DNA from: a bacterium
Lineage (GTDB): Bacteria; Patescibacteriota; Patescibacteriia; S139-126
Assembly: GCA_030666865.1 (NCBI GenBank)
Contig: DAOUWZ010000005.1
Span: forward strand, 1 to 54,360
DNA: 54,360 bases
Direction of reading: 5' to 3'
The position numbers and the translations under genes were made by a program. The notes under the pieces were generated by a model. The model saw only the letters and a program-made list of their open reading frames with translations. It did no database searches and was not told the origin of the DNA. Below are positions 15,695 through 24,005 of this stretch, piece after piece (the stretch's first letter is position 1; the number at the start of each line of letters is the position of its first letter).

Positions 15695-16363
15695 ATGGAT
15701 GTTAGTACTATAATACTCTCAGTAATAAAAAAGATTTGGCCATTAATATTTTTAGTATCATTGGTTTATTTGTTTACTGAATTATACCCAGTATTACGTA
15801 CTCGTTGGAAAAGAAGTAAGAAATTCAGAGAAGGTGAGAATTGGCGTTCTGATAGGGAACTTTTGCAATGGTTAAGAAAGTTAAGACCATCTGAGTTTGA
15901 GCATTATATATCTAAGCTTTTTTCTAGTTTAGATTATATTACTGAAACAGTAGGAAAGTCTCATGACGGAGGTATAGATGTAATAGCTAAGAAAGATGGT
16001 AAAACTCATTATATTCAATGTAAGAAATTTATAACTTCTGAAGTTACTCTGGGTGATGTACGTGATTTTTATGGCGCATTAGCTGATTATTTAGCTGATG
16101 GACAAGGTTATTTTATTACTACTAATAAATTTACTCTAGAAGCTCGTAAATTTGTTGAAGATAAGCCCATTGAGCTGATTGATGGATTTGAACTAATTCG
16201 TTATATAAAAATGTCTAAAAGCGACGATATAGTCACAGAACCACCTTTGACTAAAAAAACATGCCCTCAATGTAAAGGGCAGTTAGTTGAACGTACTGGT
16301 AAGTACGGTAAGTTTATTGGTTGTGCCAATTATCCTAAGTGTAAATATACTGAAAAGTTATAA
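15695..16363 (+). CDS. Mrr-like restriction endonuclease with membrane helix and topoisomerase-type zinc ribbon
   Basis: The 222-aa protein has an N-terminal hydrophobic helix (about residues 12-30), an Mrr_cat domain with FEHYISKLF, DGGIDVIAKKDGKTHYIQCKK (D...QxK active site, about residues 92-110) and a C-terminal zinc ribbon CPQC...GKFIGCANYPKC. Mrr-type enzymes cut modified DNA. The zinc ribbon is the type seen in topoisomerase I tails and may bind DNA. It is the first gene of the island and reads toward the serine recombinase. Confidence 0.8.
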   Translation: MDVSTIILSVIKKIWPLIFLVSLVYLFTELYPVLRTRWKRSKKFREGENWRSDRELLQWLRKLRPSEFEHYISKLFSSLDYITETVGKSHDGGIDVIAKKDGKTHYIQCKKFITSEVTLGDVRDFYGALADYLADGQGYFITTNKFTLEARKFVEDKPIELIDGFELIRYIKMSKSDDIVTEPPLTKKTCPQCKGQLVERTGKYGKFIGCANYPKCKYTEKL

Positions 16364-16366
16364 AGA

Positions 16367-17668
16367 TTAGATTAACTTAAGTTTCCTATCAGCTAGTGTT
16401 AATTTACTTCTTAGGCAAGATAGTAGCTCTCGTTTCTCTATGATATTCCCATCAGTCAATATATATTTTGCATACTTCTTCATATCAGTCTCTTTACTGA
16501 GTTTTAGTTTCTCTTTATTAGCTCCAAATACTGTTTGCCTAAATTTATAATATTTTTCAACTTCATTTTCCAGTTTTTGTCTAATACCTAGCTTGTCCAA
16601 ATTGATAGTATCTATAATATTTAGTATTTGTTTGATAAGTTCTTCTTCTCGTATATATTTACCAGAGCATTTTTTATCTCTTGATCTAGTACAGCCATAA
16701 TATATATATTTTTTCTTTGTACCATCTTTTCTGTATTTATATTTTTCTTGTGCGGTTATACCTGATCCACATTTTCTACATTGTATTAGTTTTGTGAAGG
16801 CGAATTCTTTACTACCATAGTTATATTCTCTTTGAATGGTTATTTTTTTCTGTACTTTATCAAATAATTCTTTGGAAACTAGGGGAGTATGCTGAGCAGT
16901 ATACCAATTCCCACTACCATGAGGATATTCAAACACACCATAATAGAAAGTATTCTTTAATATAATATAGATATTACTTAAAGATAAATGCTTTCCATTT
17001 TTTGTTTTAAAATTTATATCATTTTTAAGCCAGAAAAATATTTGTCTACCACTTAAGCCTTCATTGGCTACTTTTTCGTATATTTGTTTTATTACATGTC
17101 CGCGTTCTGGATCTACTATGACATGACATTTTCTATCACTTCGTTTTTCATTTAAATAACCAGTTGGTGCTACTGATGGTCTTAAGCCCATTTCTACTTT
17201 TGCTCTTAAACCACGCTTTACATTGATACCTCGATTATCATTTTCCAGTTTTGCTTGAGATCCTAGGATCATCAGTAAGAATTTTTCATTAGGGGAATTA
17301 GTAAACGTTTGTCCATGCGTTCGTATTTCAAAAAGTAATTTACTATCCATTAGATCTACTACTGCTCCAAGATCGCCAGCATTTCTTGCTAGTCGATCAG
17401 GTGCCCAAGTTAAAATACCATTAAACATTCCTTTACTTATATCTACTAGTAGTTGATTATATACTGGTCTTTGCCCTGACTCTTTGGCTGAATGTGATTC
17501 TTTGCGTATTTCTACTATATTTAGTTTTTCTTTCTCTGCTAGCTCTAACATTTCCTTAATCTGTGAATCAATAGACATTGCTTGTTTTTCATCGCTCTCG
17601 CTCGATTTGCGGGCATATAGGCAGTACTTAATAGTTGGGTAATTATCTTGTGATTGTGTTTGATCCAT
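16367..17668 (-). CDS. large serine recombinase
   Basis: The 433-aa protein has an N-terminal resolvase domain (YARKSSESDEKQAMSIDSQ, with the candidate nucleophile Ser in KSS, then LTWAPDRLARN), a Recombinase domain (about residues 165-270) and a zinc ribbon (CRKCG...YYGC...KC). Large serine recombinases integrate and excise phages and mobile elements. The C-terminal coiled region is shorter than in phage integrases such as phiC31. It converges on the Mrr-like gene with a three-base gap. It is the likely mobility enzyme of the island. Confidence 0.9.
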   Translation of the reverse strand: MDQTQSQDNYPTIKYCLYARKSSESDEKQAMSIDSQIKEMLELAEKEKLNIVEIRKESHSAKESGQRPVYNQLLVDISKGMFNGILTWAPDRLARNAGDLGAVVDLMDSKLLFEIRTHGQTFTNSPNEKFLLMILGSQAKLENDNRGINVKRGLRAKVEMGLRPSVAPTGYLNEKRSDRKCHVIVDPERGHVIKQIYEKVANEGLSGRQIFFWLKNDINFKTKNGKHLSLSNIYIILKNTFYYGVFEYPHGSGNWYTAQHTPLVSKELFDKVQKKITIQREYNYGSKEFAFTKLIQCRKCGSGITAQEKYKYRKDGTKKKYIYYGCTRSRDKKCSGKYIREEELIKQILNIIDTINLDKLGIRQKLENEVEKYYKFRQTVFGANKEKLKLSKETDMKKYAKYILTDGNIIEKRELLSCLRSKLTLADRKLKLI

Positions 17669-17760
17669 AGTTTTGGATTAATAATTATATCTCCTTAAAC
17701 TAATGGATGACGCAATCCCTTTAGTGAGTCCAGGACACCTAGTAGACAAATTGTTGGTAA

Positions 17761-18300
17761 CTAATTCTTTTCATCCTCATCATATTTAGCCATTTTTTCT
17801 TCAATTTCATCTTCTTTTTCATATCTTTTATCTCTTTGCATTATAATATCAATATTATTCATTCCTTCTTTTTTGCCTTGTAACAATTCGACATAATCTT
17901 TGCTATTTGCAATTATTTCTTCAATACTTTCATCTTGTGATTCTACCTCATAAGGTCTTGCCCGTTTTTTGGAATAAGTGTGACTATTGTATTTTAGCCA
18001 AAAAATTATTGCTGTTAGATTGTCGGCTTGAATAGATTTAATTAGTTTTGATTCTGCTAAATCATTTATTAATGATTTTCCAGCTCTCAGTGCTCTATCA
18101 GCCGCTTTAGCAAAAATGTGATCATTTTTACGCCACCTATAATATGTGGCTCTAGATACACCAGCTCTTTCACAAGCTAATTGTACAATCGGCGTTTTTT
18201 TCAGTTGACTGATCAATGCTTTTTTCATTTCTTCTGTTCTATTAGCTACTGTTTCAGAAGATTTTTTATCTTTTTTGGTAGTAATAGATTTCTTATTCAT
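17761..18300 (-). CDS. phBC6A51-type HTH protein (terminase small subunit-like)
   Basis: The 179-aa protein has a basic N-terminus and a helix-turn-helix VQLACERAGVSRATYYRWRKND, followed by RALRAGKSLINDLAESKLIKSI and TAIIFWLKYN. This layout matches phage-type HTH proteins annotated as phBC6A51-like or small terminase subunits. No large terminase is seen nearby, so a DNA-binding or regulatory role in the element is possible. It lies between the ParB-like methyltransferase and the recombinase genes on the same strand. Confidence 0.65.
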   Translation of the reverse strand: MNKKSITTKKDKKSSETVANRTEEMKKALISQLKKTPIVQLACERAGVSRATYYRWRKNDHIFAKAADRALRAGKSLINDLAESKLIKSIQADNLTAIIFWLKYNSHTYSKKRARPYEVESQDESIEEIIANSKDYVELLQGKKEGMNNIDIIMQRDKRYEKEDEIEEKMAKYDEDEKN

Positions 18301-18321
18301 AATATTTACATAGCTATTATA

Positions 18322-19653
18322 TTAATTAACTTTTTTAGCGGTTTTGCCTGTGTATTTTTCCCAGCGTTTTAGTATCACCTCAGTATAAATAGGGGACTTT
18401 TCCATTAAGAAACATCTTCTGCCTAGTTTAAGTGAAGCTATAAGCGTACTCCCCGAACCTCCAAATGGCTCTAGAACAATATCCCCTCGCTTGGTTAGAA
18501 CTTTTATGTAAGGAATAAGAAGCTCTAATGGCTTAGTGCCAAAGATAATGCCTTGACCAGAACTTTTTTTATCAGCGGCAATGTGTTCAATAAAATCAGT
18601 TGGACATATTGCTTTATTCTTTTTATAACCTTCCCAATGTGGGGAGCCAGAAGTGGCAAACAGAGCATTTTCATATTCATTTTGAAATAGCTCATCAGAT
18701 TCAGTTTCAAGATTTAATTCAACATTACCTTTAGTACCTACAATAGCAATGTCAGATTTGTTAAAGAACTTATATTTAGCTGCAAATCCTTGTACTCGGT
18801 TCGGGATATGCCAAATAATTGTATTCCTATAGCGCCAATGTTTTTCCAGCTCTTGCCAAAGGGCCTTTAAATTTTTTGGATTTTCATATATAATAATAGA
18901 GAAGTCGGGTTTTTGCACTTTAGCAACACTGTTCATCCATAATTCTGTAAAGTTATCAGGTAAAATATCTGTTTCTAAATATCTACGATTTTTCTTTACA
19001 CCAAATCCTTCAGTGACTCCGTCTTTATTTCTGGTTTTACCCTTTAAATAATCGAGTAAATATGGAGGATCAGTCAGGCACAGATCTGCCTTATGGTTTT
19101 CCATAAGCGATAACATATCAGCTTCTATGGTAGAGTCCCCGCATTTAACAAATGATCCATCAATTTCATAAATATTTCCTTTTTTGACTTTTATCTCAGT
19201 AATGTTTAGCTTTTCTAATTCCTTTTTTAAATCAAATTGTTCTGGTGTTGTATCTATTTCAAATATTTCATCCATTTCTTCATTAGAAAATCCAACATCA
19301 GTCAAAAGCACTTCATTAAAATCTTGTAAAAGAGATAAATCAAATTCTCCTAAATTCTTATTTAGCCTTAAGTTAAGTTCTTTTTCTCTTTCAATCTCAG
19401 GGATATTTACATAGACAACATCAACTTCTTTAAATCCCATTTCCTTCATCATCTCTAAACGGAAGTGTCCTCCAATCAAAAAATTCATTCTATCAGGATG
19501 ATTGTTACAGATGAGGGGGTCGACTTGTCCAAACCGTTCAAGACTCTGTTTTAAGTCTTCTGCTTGTTGTTTGTCCCACTTACGCGGATTATATTTACTT
19601 TTTTTGATTGCTGTAATGGCAATTTTTTTAATTTGTAAGTTGTTTTCTAACAT
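18322..19653 (-). CDS. ParB-like N-terminal domain fused to beta-class DNA methyltransferase
   Basis: The 443-aa protein starts with a ParB/Srx-like domain (about residues 10-110; NPRKWDKQQAEDL, IGGHFRLEMMKEMG). The rest is an amino-methyltransferase with catalytic DPPY near residue 196 and SAM-binding EPFGGSGSTLIAS near residue 405; the DPPY-before-FGGSG order defines the beta class (N6-adenine or N4-cytosine). Such fusions are common in phages and mobile elements. It probably modifies element or host DNA. No Shine-Dalgarno is obvious. Confidence 0.82.
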   Translation of the reverse strand: MLENNLQIKKIAITAIKKSKYNPRKWDKQQAEDLKQSLERFGQVDPLICNNHPDRMNFLIGGHFRLEMMKEMGFKEVDVVYVNIPEIEREKELNLRLNKNLGEFDLSLLQDFNEVLLTDVGFSNEEMDEIFEIDTTPEQFDLKKELEKLNITEIKVKKGNIYEIDGSFVKCGDSTIEADMLSLMENHKADLCLTDPPYLLDYLKGKTRNKDGVTEGFGVKKNRRYLETDILPDNFTELWMNSVAKVQKPDFSIIIYENPKNLKALWQELEKHWRYRNTIIWHIPNRVQGFAAKYKFFNKSDIAIVGTKGNVELNLETESDELFQNEYENALFATSGSPHWEGYKKNKAICPTDFIEHIAADKKSSGQGIIFGTKPLELLIPYIKVLTKRGDIVLEPFGGSGSTLIASLKLGRRCFLMEKSPIYTEVILKRWEKYTGKTAKKVN

Positions 19654-20145
19654 ATAGTTGTTAAGTTAATTTTTAAGTAATAAAAAAATCTTAAGTTGTA
19701 GGCATACTAAACCCAGGTATCATTGGTTTTGGTATTTTTACAATTTAAGATCTCTTTGGGACTTATTTCCCTAAAAGCAGGGAACTAAGGTTTGGTTAAA
19801 AAAAAGAGGTGTAATGAAGGGGTTAATAATTAAATCACTCTTTATGTGTCTCTATGTATCATTGTTTGATGGTTGTTTTTAATTGTTAAGGAACTAATGA
19901 ATTAATTATAGATGGACTGAAAAATAAGTCAATATTATGCCACATAATATAAATAGTGTCAATACTGTAAATAAGTCATTATACTTTTTGGCTAAGATTA
20001 GCTTAAAAATAATAATGAATTTTTAAAACCTTTTAAATATTGGTTATTTTGACCTGTTGATAACTCTACTTCGCAAGGTCTGTGGTTAAGCTAGAATGGA
20101 CTAAAGGTCGAAATAAGGGTAAAATTACCTTACAAATTGAATATT
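19654..20145. other. AT-rich intergenic region with candidate operator
   Basis: This lies between divergent genes (minus-strand methyltransferase operon and plus-strand restriction genes). ATATTATG-cca-CATAATAT (19932-19950) is a perfect 8-bp-arm inverted repeat. AAATAAGTCA occurs twice (19922 and 19969), 47 bp apart. These fit an operator or regulatory region for the divergent units. No gene is seen. Confidence 0.45.
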
Positions 20146-20336
20146 CTGGTATAACCAGAGTGCCTAAACCTTATTTATAAGGCATGGCGCTGAAATCCAA
20201 CCATGGTAGAGAACTCCTCGTTCAAGTCTTCCATGGTTGGTCGTATTCCGAAAGGAATATGGGTGTCGCAAGATGCCAGACTTGGCGGGGAGCTTTGTGT
20301 ATTCAAAGTCAACCTGTTACCAAGGTTGGTTTTTTG
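20146..20336 (+). ncRNA. structured RNA candidate with GNRA hairpin and terminator
   Basis: Consecutive hairpins: CTGGT-ata-ACCAG (20146-20158); CCTTAT/ATAAGG (20169-20182) or TGCCT/AGGCA; CCAACCATGG with CCATGGTTGG (20197-20206, 20231-20240); TATTCC-GAAA-GGAATA with a GNRA tetraloop (20244-20259); GCCA/TGGC (20275-20286); and a terminator CAACCT/AGGTTG plus T-run (20310-20336). The track ORF 20184-20747 runs through this, but its N-terminus has no protein-like features. It may be a stand-alone RNA or the attenuated leader of the gene at 20361. No riboswitch class was recognised. Confidence 0.5.
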
Positions 20337-20360
20337 TTTATAATTTATTTTAAAAATAAT

Positions 20361-20747
20361 ATGGAAAATAAAAAAGAAAATATTAGCAAGAAAAATATTA
20401 TTACTTTATTAGTCGTTATCATTATTATCTTGATAAGTGGATTCTTTGTATATCCAGAATATTCAAGATATAGATTTCAAAAAGAAATAGAGCATCAACA
20501 AGCAAGACAGGAGGCTTCAGAAAAGAGCATGCTTATAACAGAAATAGATTTATTGCAGATGGATCTCGGTGAGTTTGAATATACATCTGAAAGACAAAAA
20601 CAAATGAGTTTAGAAGAATTGAGAAATGCTAAACAAGAACTTGAATGGAAAATGGAATTTAATACTCTCAAAAGAAAATGTGGTGATGATTGTCCTGAGA
20701 ACTTAACCTGGGGTAATTTTCTTTTAAGTAAGGTACTTGCAGATTAA
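20361..20747 (+). CDS. small membrane-anchored coiled-coil protein, unknown function
   Basis: The ATG at 20361 is preferred over the track start at 20184 because the earlier part overlaps hairpins and a terminator. The 128-aa product begins with a basic segment (MENKKENISKKN), then one helix (IITLLVVIIIILISGFFVY), then a charged, probably coiled-coil tail. It lies just before a nuclease gene. No family recognised. Confidence 0.55.
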   Translation: MENKKENISKKNIITLLVVIIIILISGFFVYPEYSRYRFQKEIEHQQARQEASEKSMLITEIDLLQMDLGEFEYTSERQKQMSLEELRNAKQELEWKMEFNTLKRKCGDDCPENLTWGNFLLSKVLAD

Positions 20748-20756
20748 TTTTAAGAT

Positions 20757-21350
20757 ATGTATAAAAGAATTCCTGATAAAAAACTTATTGGAGAAGAGTT
20801 TTTTAAAAATACTAAAGATAAACATTTTTCAATATTAGAATTTTGGCAGTATGGTTTTTCCAATCTAAATTCAAATGTACTCAGAGGTGCATTGGCTGAA
20901 TTTCTAGTTGAAAATGCTTTAAAAGATAAAAATGATATTTTCGTTCGCAATCCTTGGGGTGATTATGATGTTGAAACAAAAGATAATAAAAAAATTGAAG
21001 TGAAATGTAGTTCTTATATTCAAGATTGGGATCAAAATAAATTAAGCACAATACTTTTTTCAGGACTCAAAGCAAAAGAAATTTATTGGTCAGAAGCTGT
21101 GAAAAAGAAAAGTGATTTAAAAAAGAAAGATTATAAAGCAGATATTTATATTTTAGCCTTATTGGATCATCAAGAATCCGAAACCCTTGATATATTGGAT
21201 ATTGACCAATGGAGTTTTTATGTTTTAACAAAAGATAGAATAAAAGAAATAACCAAAGATGGTAAGTCTATATCATTATCTAAACTTAACAAAAACAATA
21301 TTAAGCCTTATCATTTTAATCAATTGGCTAGTATAGTAACTAATATTTGA
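20757..21350 (+). CDS. PD-(D/E)XK nuclease-like protein, possible Type II-like restriction enzyme
   Basis: The 197-aa protein carries GDYDVETKDNKKIEVKCSS (about residues 68-87), which fits the D-x(n)-ExK active site of PD-(D/E)XK nucleases. LRGALAEFLVENAL before it is typical of the helix leading into this fold. Its start lies nine bases after the small membrane protein. Upstream on the other strand is a ParB-methyltransferase that could act as modification partner, but that pairing is inference. Confidence 0.6.
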   Translation: MYKRIPDKKLIGEEFFKNTKDKHFSILEFWQYGFSNLNSNVLRGALAEFLVENALKDKNDIFVRNPWGDYDVETKDNKKIEVKCSSYIQDWDQNKLSTILFSGLKAKEIYWSEAVKKKSDLKKKDYKADIYILALLDHQESETLDILDIDQWSFYVLTKDRIKEITKDGKSISLSKLNKNNIKPYHFNQLASIVTNI

Positions 21351-21386
21351 TATGCCAGAGTTATATTTTAATAAAATGTCTAACAT

Positions 21387-21418
21387 AAGCCATAAATGAT
21401 TGATTTATGGCTTGTTTT
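21387..21418 (+). terminator. terminator between nuclease gene and hsdR
   Basis: AAGCCATAAAT-gattg-ATTTATGGCTT is a perfect 11-bp stem followed by GTTTTG. It separates the 20361-21350 unit from the Type I restriction operon. Confidence 0.7.
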
Positions 21419-21468
21419 GTGGGAGAATAGAATTATTAGAATGTTAGTGTACAGGTAATAAAATAATT

Positions 21469-23994
21469 ATGGTAAATTTCAAAGAAGCACAAGCACGAAT
21501 AAAGATAGACGAATTACTCAAACAAGCTGGTTGGAGATTTTTTGATAATGAGAATGATTCAGCGAATATTCAACTTGAGCCTGGGGTTAAACTTACAAAA
21601 ATAGTACTAGATGCTCTTGGAAACGATTTTGAAAAAGAAGTAAAAGGTTATGTTGATTATTCACTACTCGATGATGACGGAGATCCTATTATTGTGATTG
21701 AAGCCAAAAAAGAGTCAATTCATCCACTGGAAGCTAAAGAGCAAGCACGAAAATACGCAAATGTACAAAGATGTCGTTTTGTAATTCTAACAAATGGTAA
21801 TACTCATTATTTTTGGGATATAGAACATGGTAATCCTCAAATTATAACGGACTTTCCCACGCTCGAATCTTTATATCACCGTAAAAAGTTCAAGCCAGAT
21901 ATGAATGCTCTTGCAGACGAATATGTGGATGATGGTTATATTGCACGAATCAAAGATGAAAATTATTTTGATGATCCAAGATATCAAGATGAAAACACAC
22001 GAACAACATACCTAAAAGATAAAGGTCTTATAATTTTGCGACCGTTTCAGCTTGATGCTATCCATAAACTACAAAGTGCCGCTAAAAATGGACAAGAAAG
22101 ATATTTGTTCGAGATGGCAACAGGGACAGGAAAAACATTAACAACTGCCGCAGTTGCACGCCTATTTTTACGCACAGGAAATGCACGAAGGATTCTCTTT
22201 TTAGTAGATAGAATCGAACTTGAAAATCAAGCAGAGAAAGCACTAAAAAAAGTACTTGGTGACGACTATATAATTAAAACCTTCAAACAAAATAGAGACA
22301 GCTGGAAAAGTGCTCAAATAGTAGTTAGTACAGTACAATCATTGCTTGCTGGTGATAAATATCGTAAAGAATTTTCACCAACAGACTTTGAGTTGGTTAT
22401 TTCTGATGAAGCTCATCGTTCGCTTGGGGGTAACTCGCGCTCTGTATTTGAGTATTTCAACGGTTATAAATTAGGACTTACGGCAACGCCTAAAGATTAT
22501 TTAAAGAATGTTGAGGATAAAGACGATCCGCGCACATCTGAACGTCGTGAGTTGTTAGATACATACAGAACTTTTGGATGTGAATCAGGAGTGCCGACAT
22601 TTCGTTACAATCTATCACAAGGAGCAAAAGACGGTTATCTCGTTCAGCCAAAAGTTTTTGATGCACGTACACAAATTACAACACAATTGTTATCTGATGA
22701 GGGCTATGCAGTACTTGCGGCAAATGAAGATGGTGATGAAGTTGAAGAAACATTTACACATCGAGATTATGAGAGAAAATTTTATAATACAGAAACAAAT
22801 ATTGCATTTTGCAAGACACTTATAGATCATTGTGTAACAGATCCGATTACACAAGAAATCGGCAAAACTTTAGTATTTTGTGTTAGCCAAAAACATGCAC
22901 GTAAAATTACAGAAATTCTTAATTTGATGGCTGATAAAAAATACCCTGGCAAATACAATTCTGATTTTGCTGTGCAAGTCACATCAACCATCAAAGATGC
23001 TCAAGATAAAACAGTAAGATTTGCAAATGATAATCTCAGTGGTAACTCTAAATTTAAAGAGGGCTACAAAACTAGCAAGACGAGAGTTTGTGTAACTGTT
23101 GGCATGATGACAACAGGATATGATGCTCCCAATATCTTAAACTTAGCACTAATGCGTCCAATTTTTTCTCCATCAGATTTTGTGCAGATGAAAGGTCGAG
23201 GGACGCGCAGACATACATTTTCATATGGTGATGATAAATATGAAAAAGAGAATTTCTACCTTTTTGATTTCTTTGGCAACTACGAATATTTTGAAGAGAA
23301 GTTTGACTATGACGAGGTGCTTAAATTGCCAGCATTGCAACATACTGAAACAAATACAGATGATCAAGAAATTAAGAAGAAAATTGAATCTCTAGATTTG
23401 GATCAATTAGATGCGATAAAGCAAATAGATAAAACTGAAGTCGGAGAGGAAGGAATGGTTATAGACAGAGAGCTATATCATGAGACTTTTGAGAAAATCA
23501 TAAAAGAAGATGGTGAGCTTCAAGATATTTATACTCAAAATGGTATAGATGGAGTTAAAGAATATGTAATGTCAGAAATCCTCAATAAACCAAAAGAGTA
23601 CTTTACACCAGAAAAGCTTCGCGAGTCTATAACATCAGATAGATGGATAAGTTTTAAGGAAATCTTACAAAAAGCATTTGGAGAAATTGATACATTTAAA
23701 AACTTAGATGAAAAAACAGAAGAAGAATTTAAGAAGTTCCAAGATATTGAGGAGTTGGATGCAAATGTTGTCCCAGAGGCGCGATGGTTCTTCTCTGCGT
23801 ATTTGCAAGATAAAGATTTGCGCGGAGTTATAGAAAGTGAGCAGTTTGGCAGATTACCAGCAATGGCAGGAGTAGATTTTGACGCTTTCAAAAAATTAGC
23901 AGAAACAAAACGCAATGGTGGTTCGTATGCACAATACATACCAATATACATACATGATTATGTAGACAATCTAAAAACTTTTGAACAAGTATAA
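21469..23994 (+). CDS. hsdR: Type I restriction enzyme R subunit (EcoEI-type HsdR)
   Basis: The 841-aa protein has an N-terminal nuclease domain with IVIEAKKE (about residues 74-81), then an SF2 translocase with Walker A MATGTGKT (about 216), DEAH (about 312), GLTATP and QMKGRGTR (motif VI), and an EcoEI-type C-terminal region. It is shorter than EcoKI-type HsdR (over 1,000 aa), as usual for the EcoEI branch. It cuts and translocates DNA lacking the cognate methylation. It is 11 bases upstream of the fused methyltransferase-specificity gene. Confidence 0.93.
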   Translation: MVNFKEAQARIKIDELLKQAGWRFFDNENDSANIQLEPGVKLTKIVLDALGNDFEKEVKGYVDYSLLDDDGDPIIVIEAKKESIHPLEAKEQARKYANVQRCRFVILTNGNTHYFWDIEHGNPQIITDFPTLESLYHRKKFKPDMNALADEYVDDGYIARIKDENYFDDPRYQDENTRTTYLKDKGLIILRPFQLDAIHKLQSAAKNGQERYLFEMATGTGKTLTTAAVARLFLRTGNARRILFLVDRIELENQAEKALKKVLGDDYIIKTFKQNRDSWKSAQIVVSTVQSLLAGDKYRKEFSPTDFELVISDEAHRSLGGNSRSVFEYFNGYKLGLTATPKDYLKNVEDKDDPRTSERRELLDTYRTFGCESGVPTFRYNLSQGAKDGYLVQPKVFDARTQITTQLLSDEGYAVLAANEDGDEVEETFTHRDYERKFYNTETNIAFCKTLIDHCVTDPITQEIGKTLVFCVSQKHARKITEILNLMADKKYPGKYNSDFAVQVTSTIKDAQDKTVRFANDNLSGNSKFKEGYKTSKTRVCVTVGMMTTGYDAPNILNLALMRPIFSPSDFVQMKGRGTRRHTFSYGDDKYEKENFYLFDFFGNYEYFEEKFDYDEVLKLPALQHTETNTDDQEIKKKIESLDLDQLDAIKQIDKTEVGEEGMVIDRELYHETFEKIIKEDGELQDIYTQNGIDGVKEYVMSEILNKPKEYFTPEKLRESITSDRWISFKEILQKAFGEIDTFKNLDEKTEEEFKKFQDIEELDANVVPEARWFFSAYLQDKDLRGVIESEQFGRLPAMAGVDFDAFKKLAETKRNGGSYAQYIPIYIHDYVDNLKTFEQV

Positions 23995-24005
23995 TAAAAT
24001 ATTTC

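Noticed and set aside
20184-20360. N-terminal extension of the 20361 gene
   Set aside because: It spans hairpins and a terminator with no recognisable protein sequence; the ATG at 20361 directly begins a typical basic-plus-TM start.
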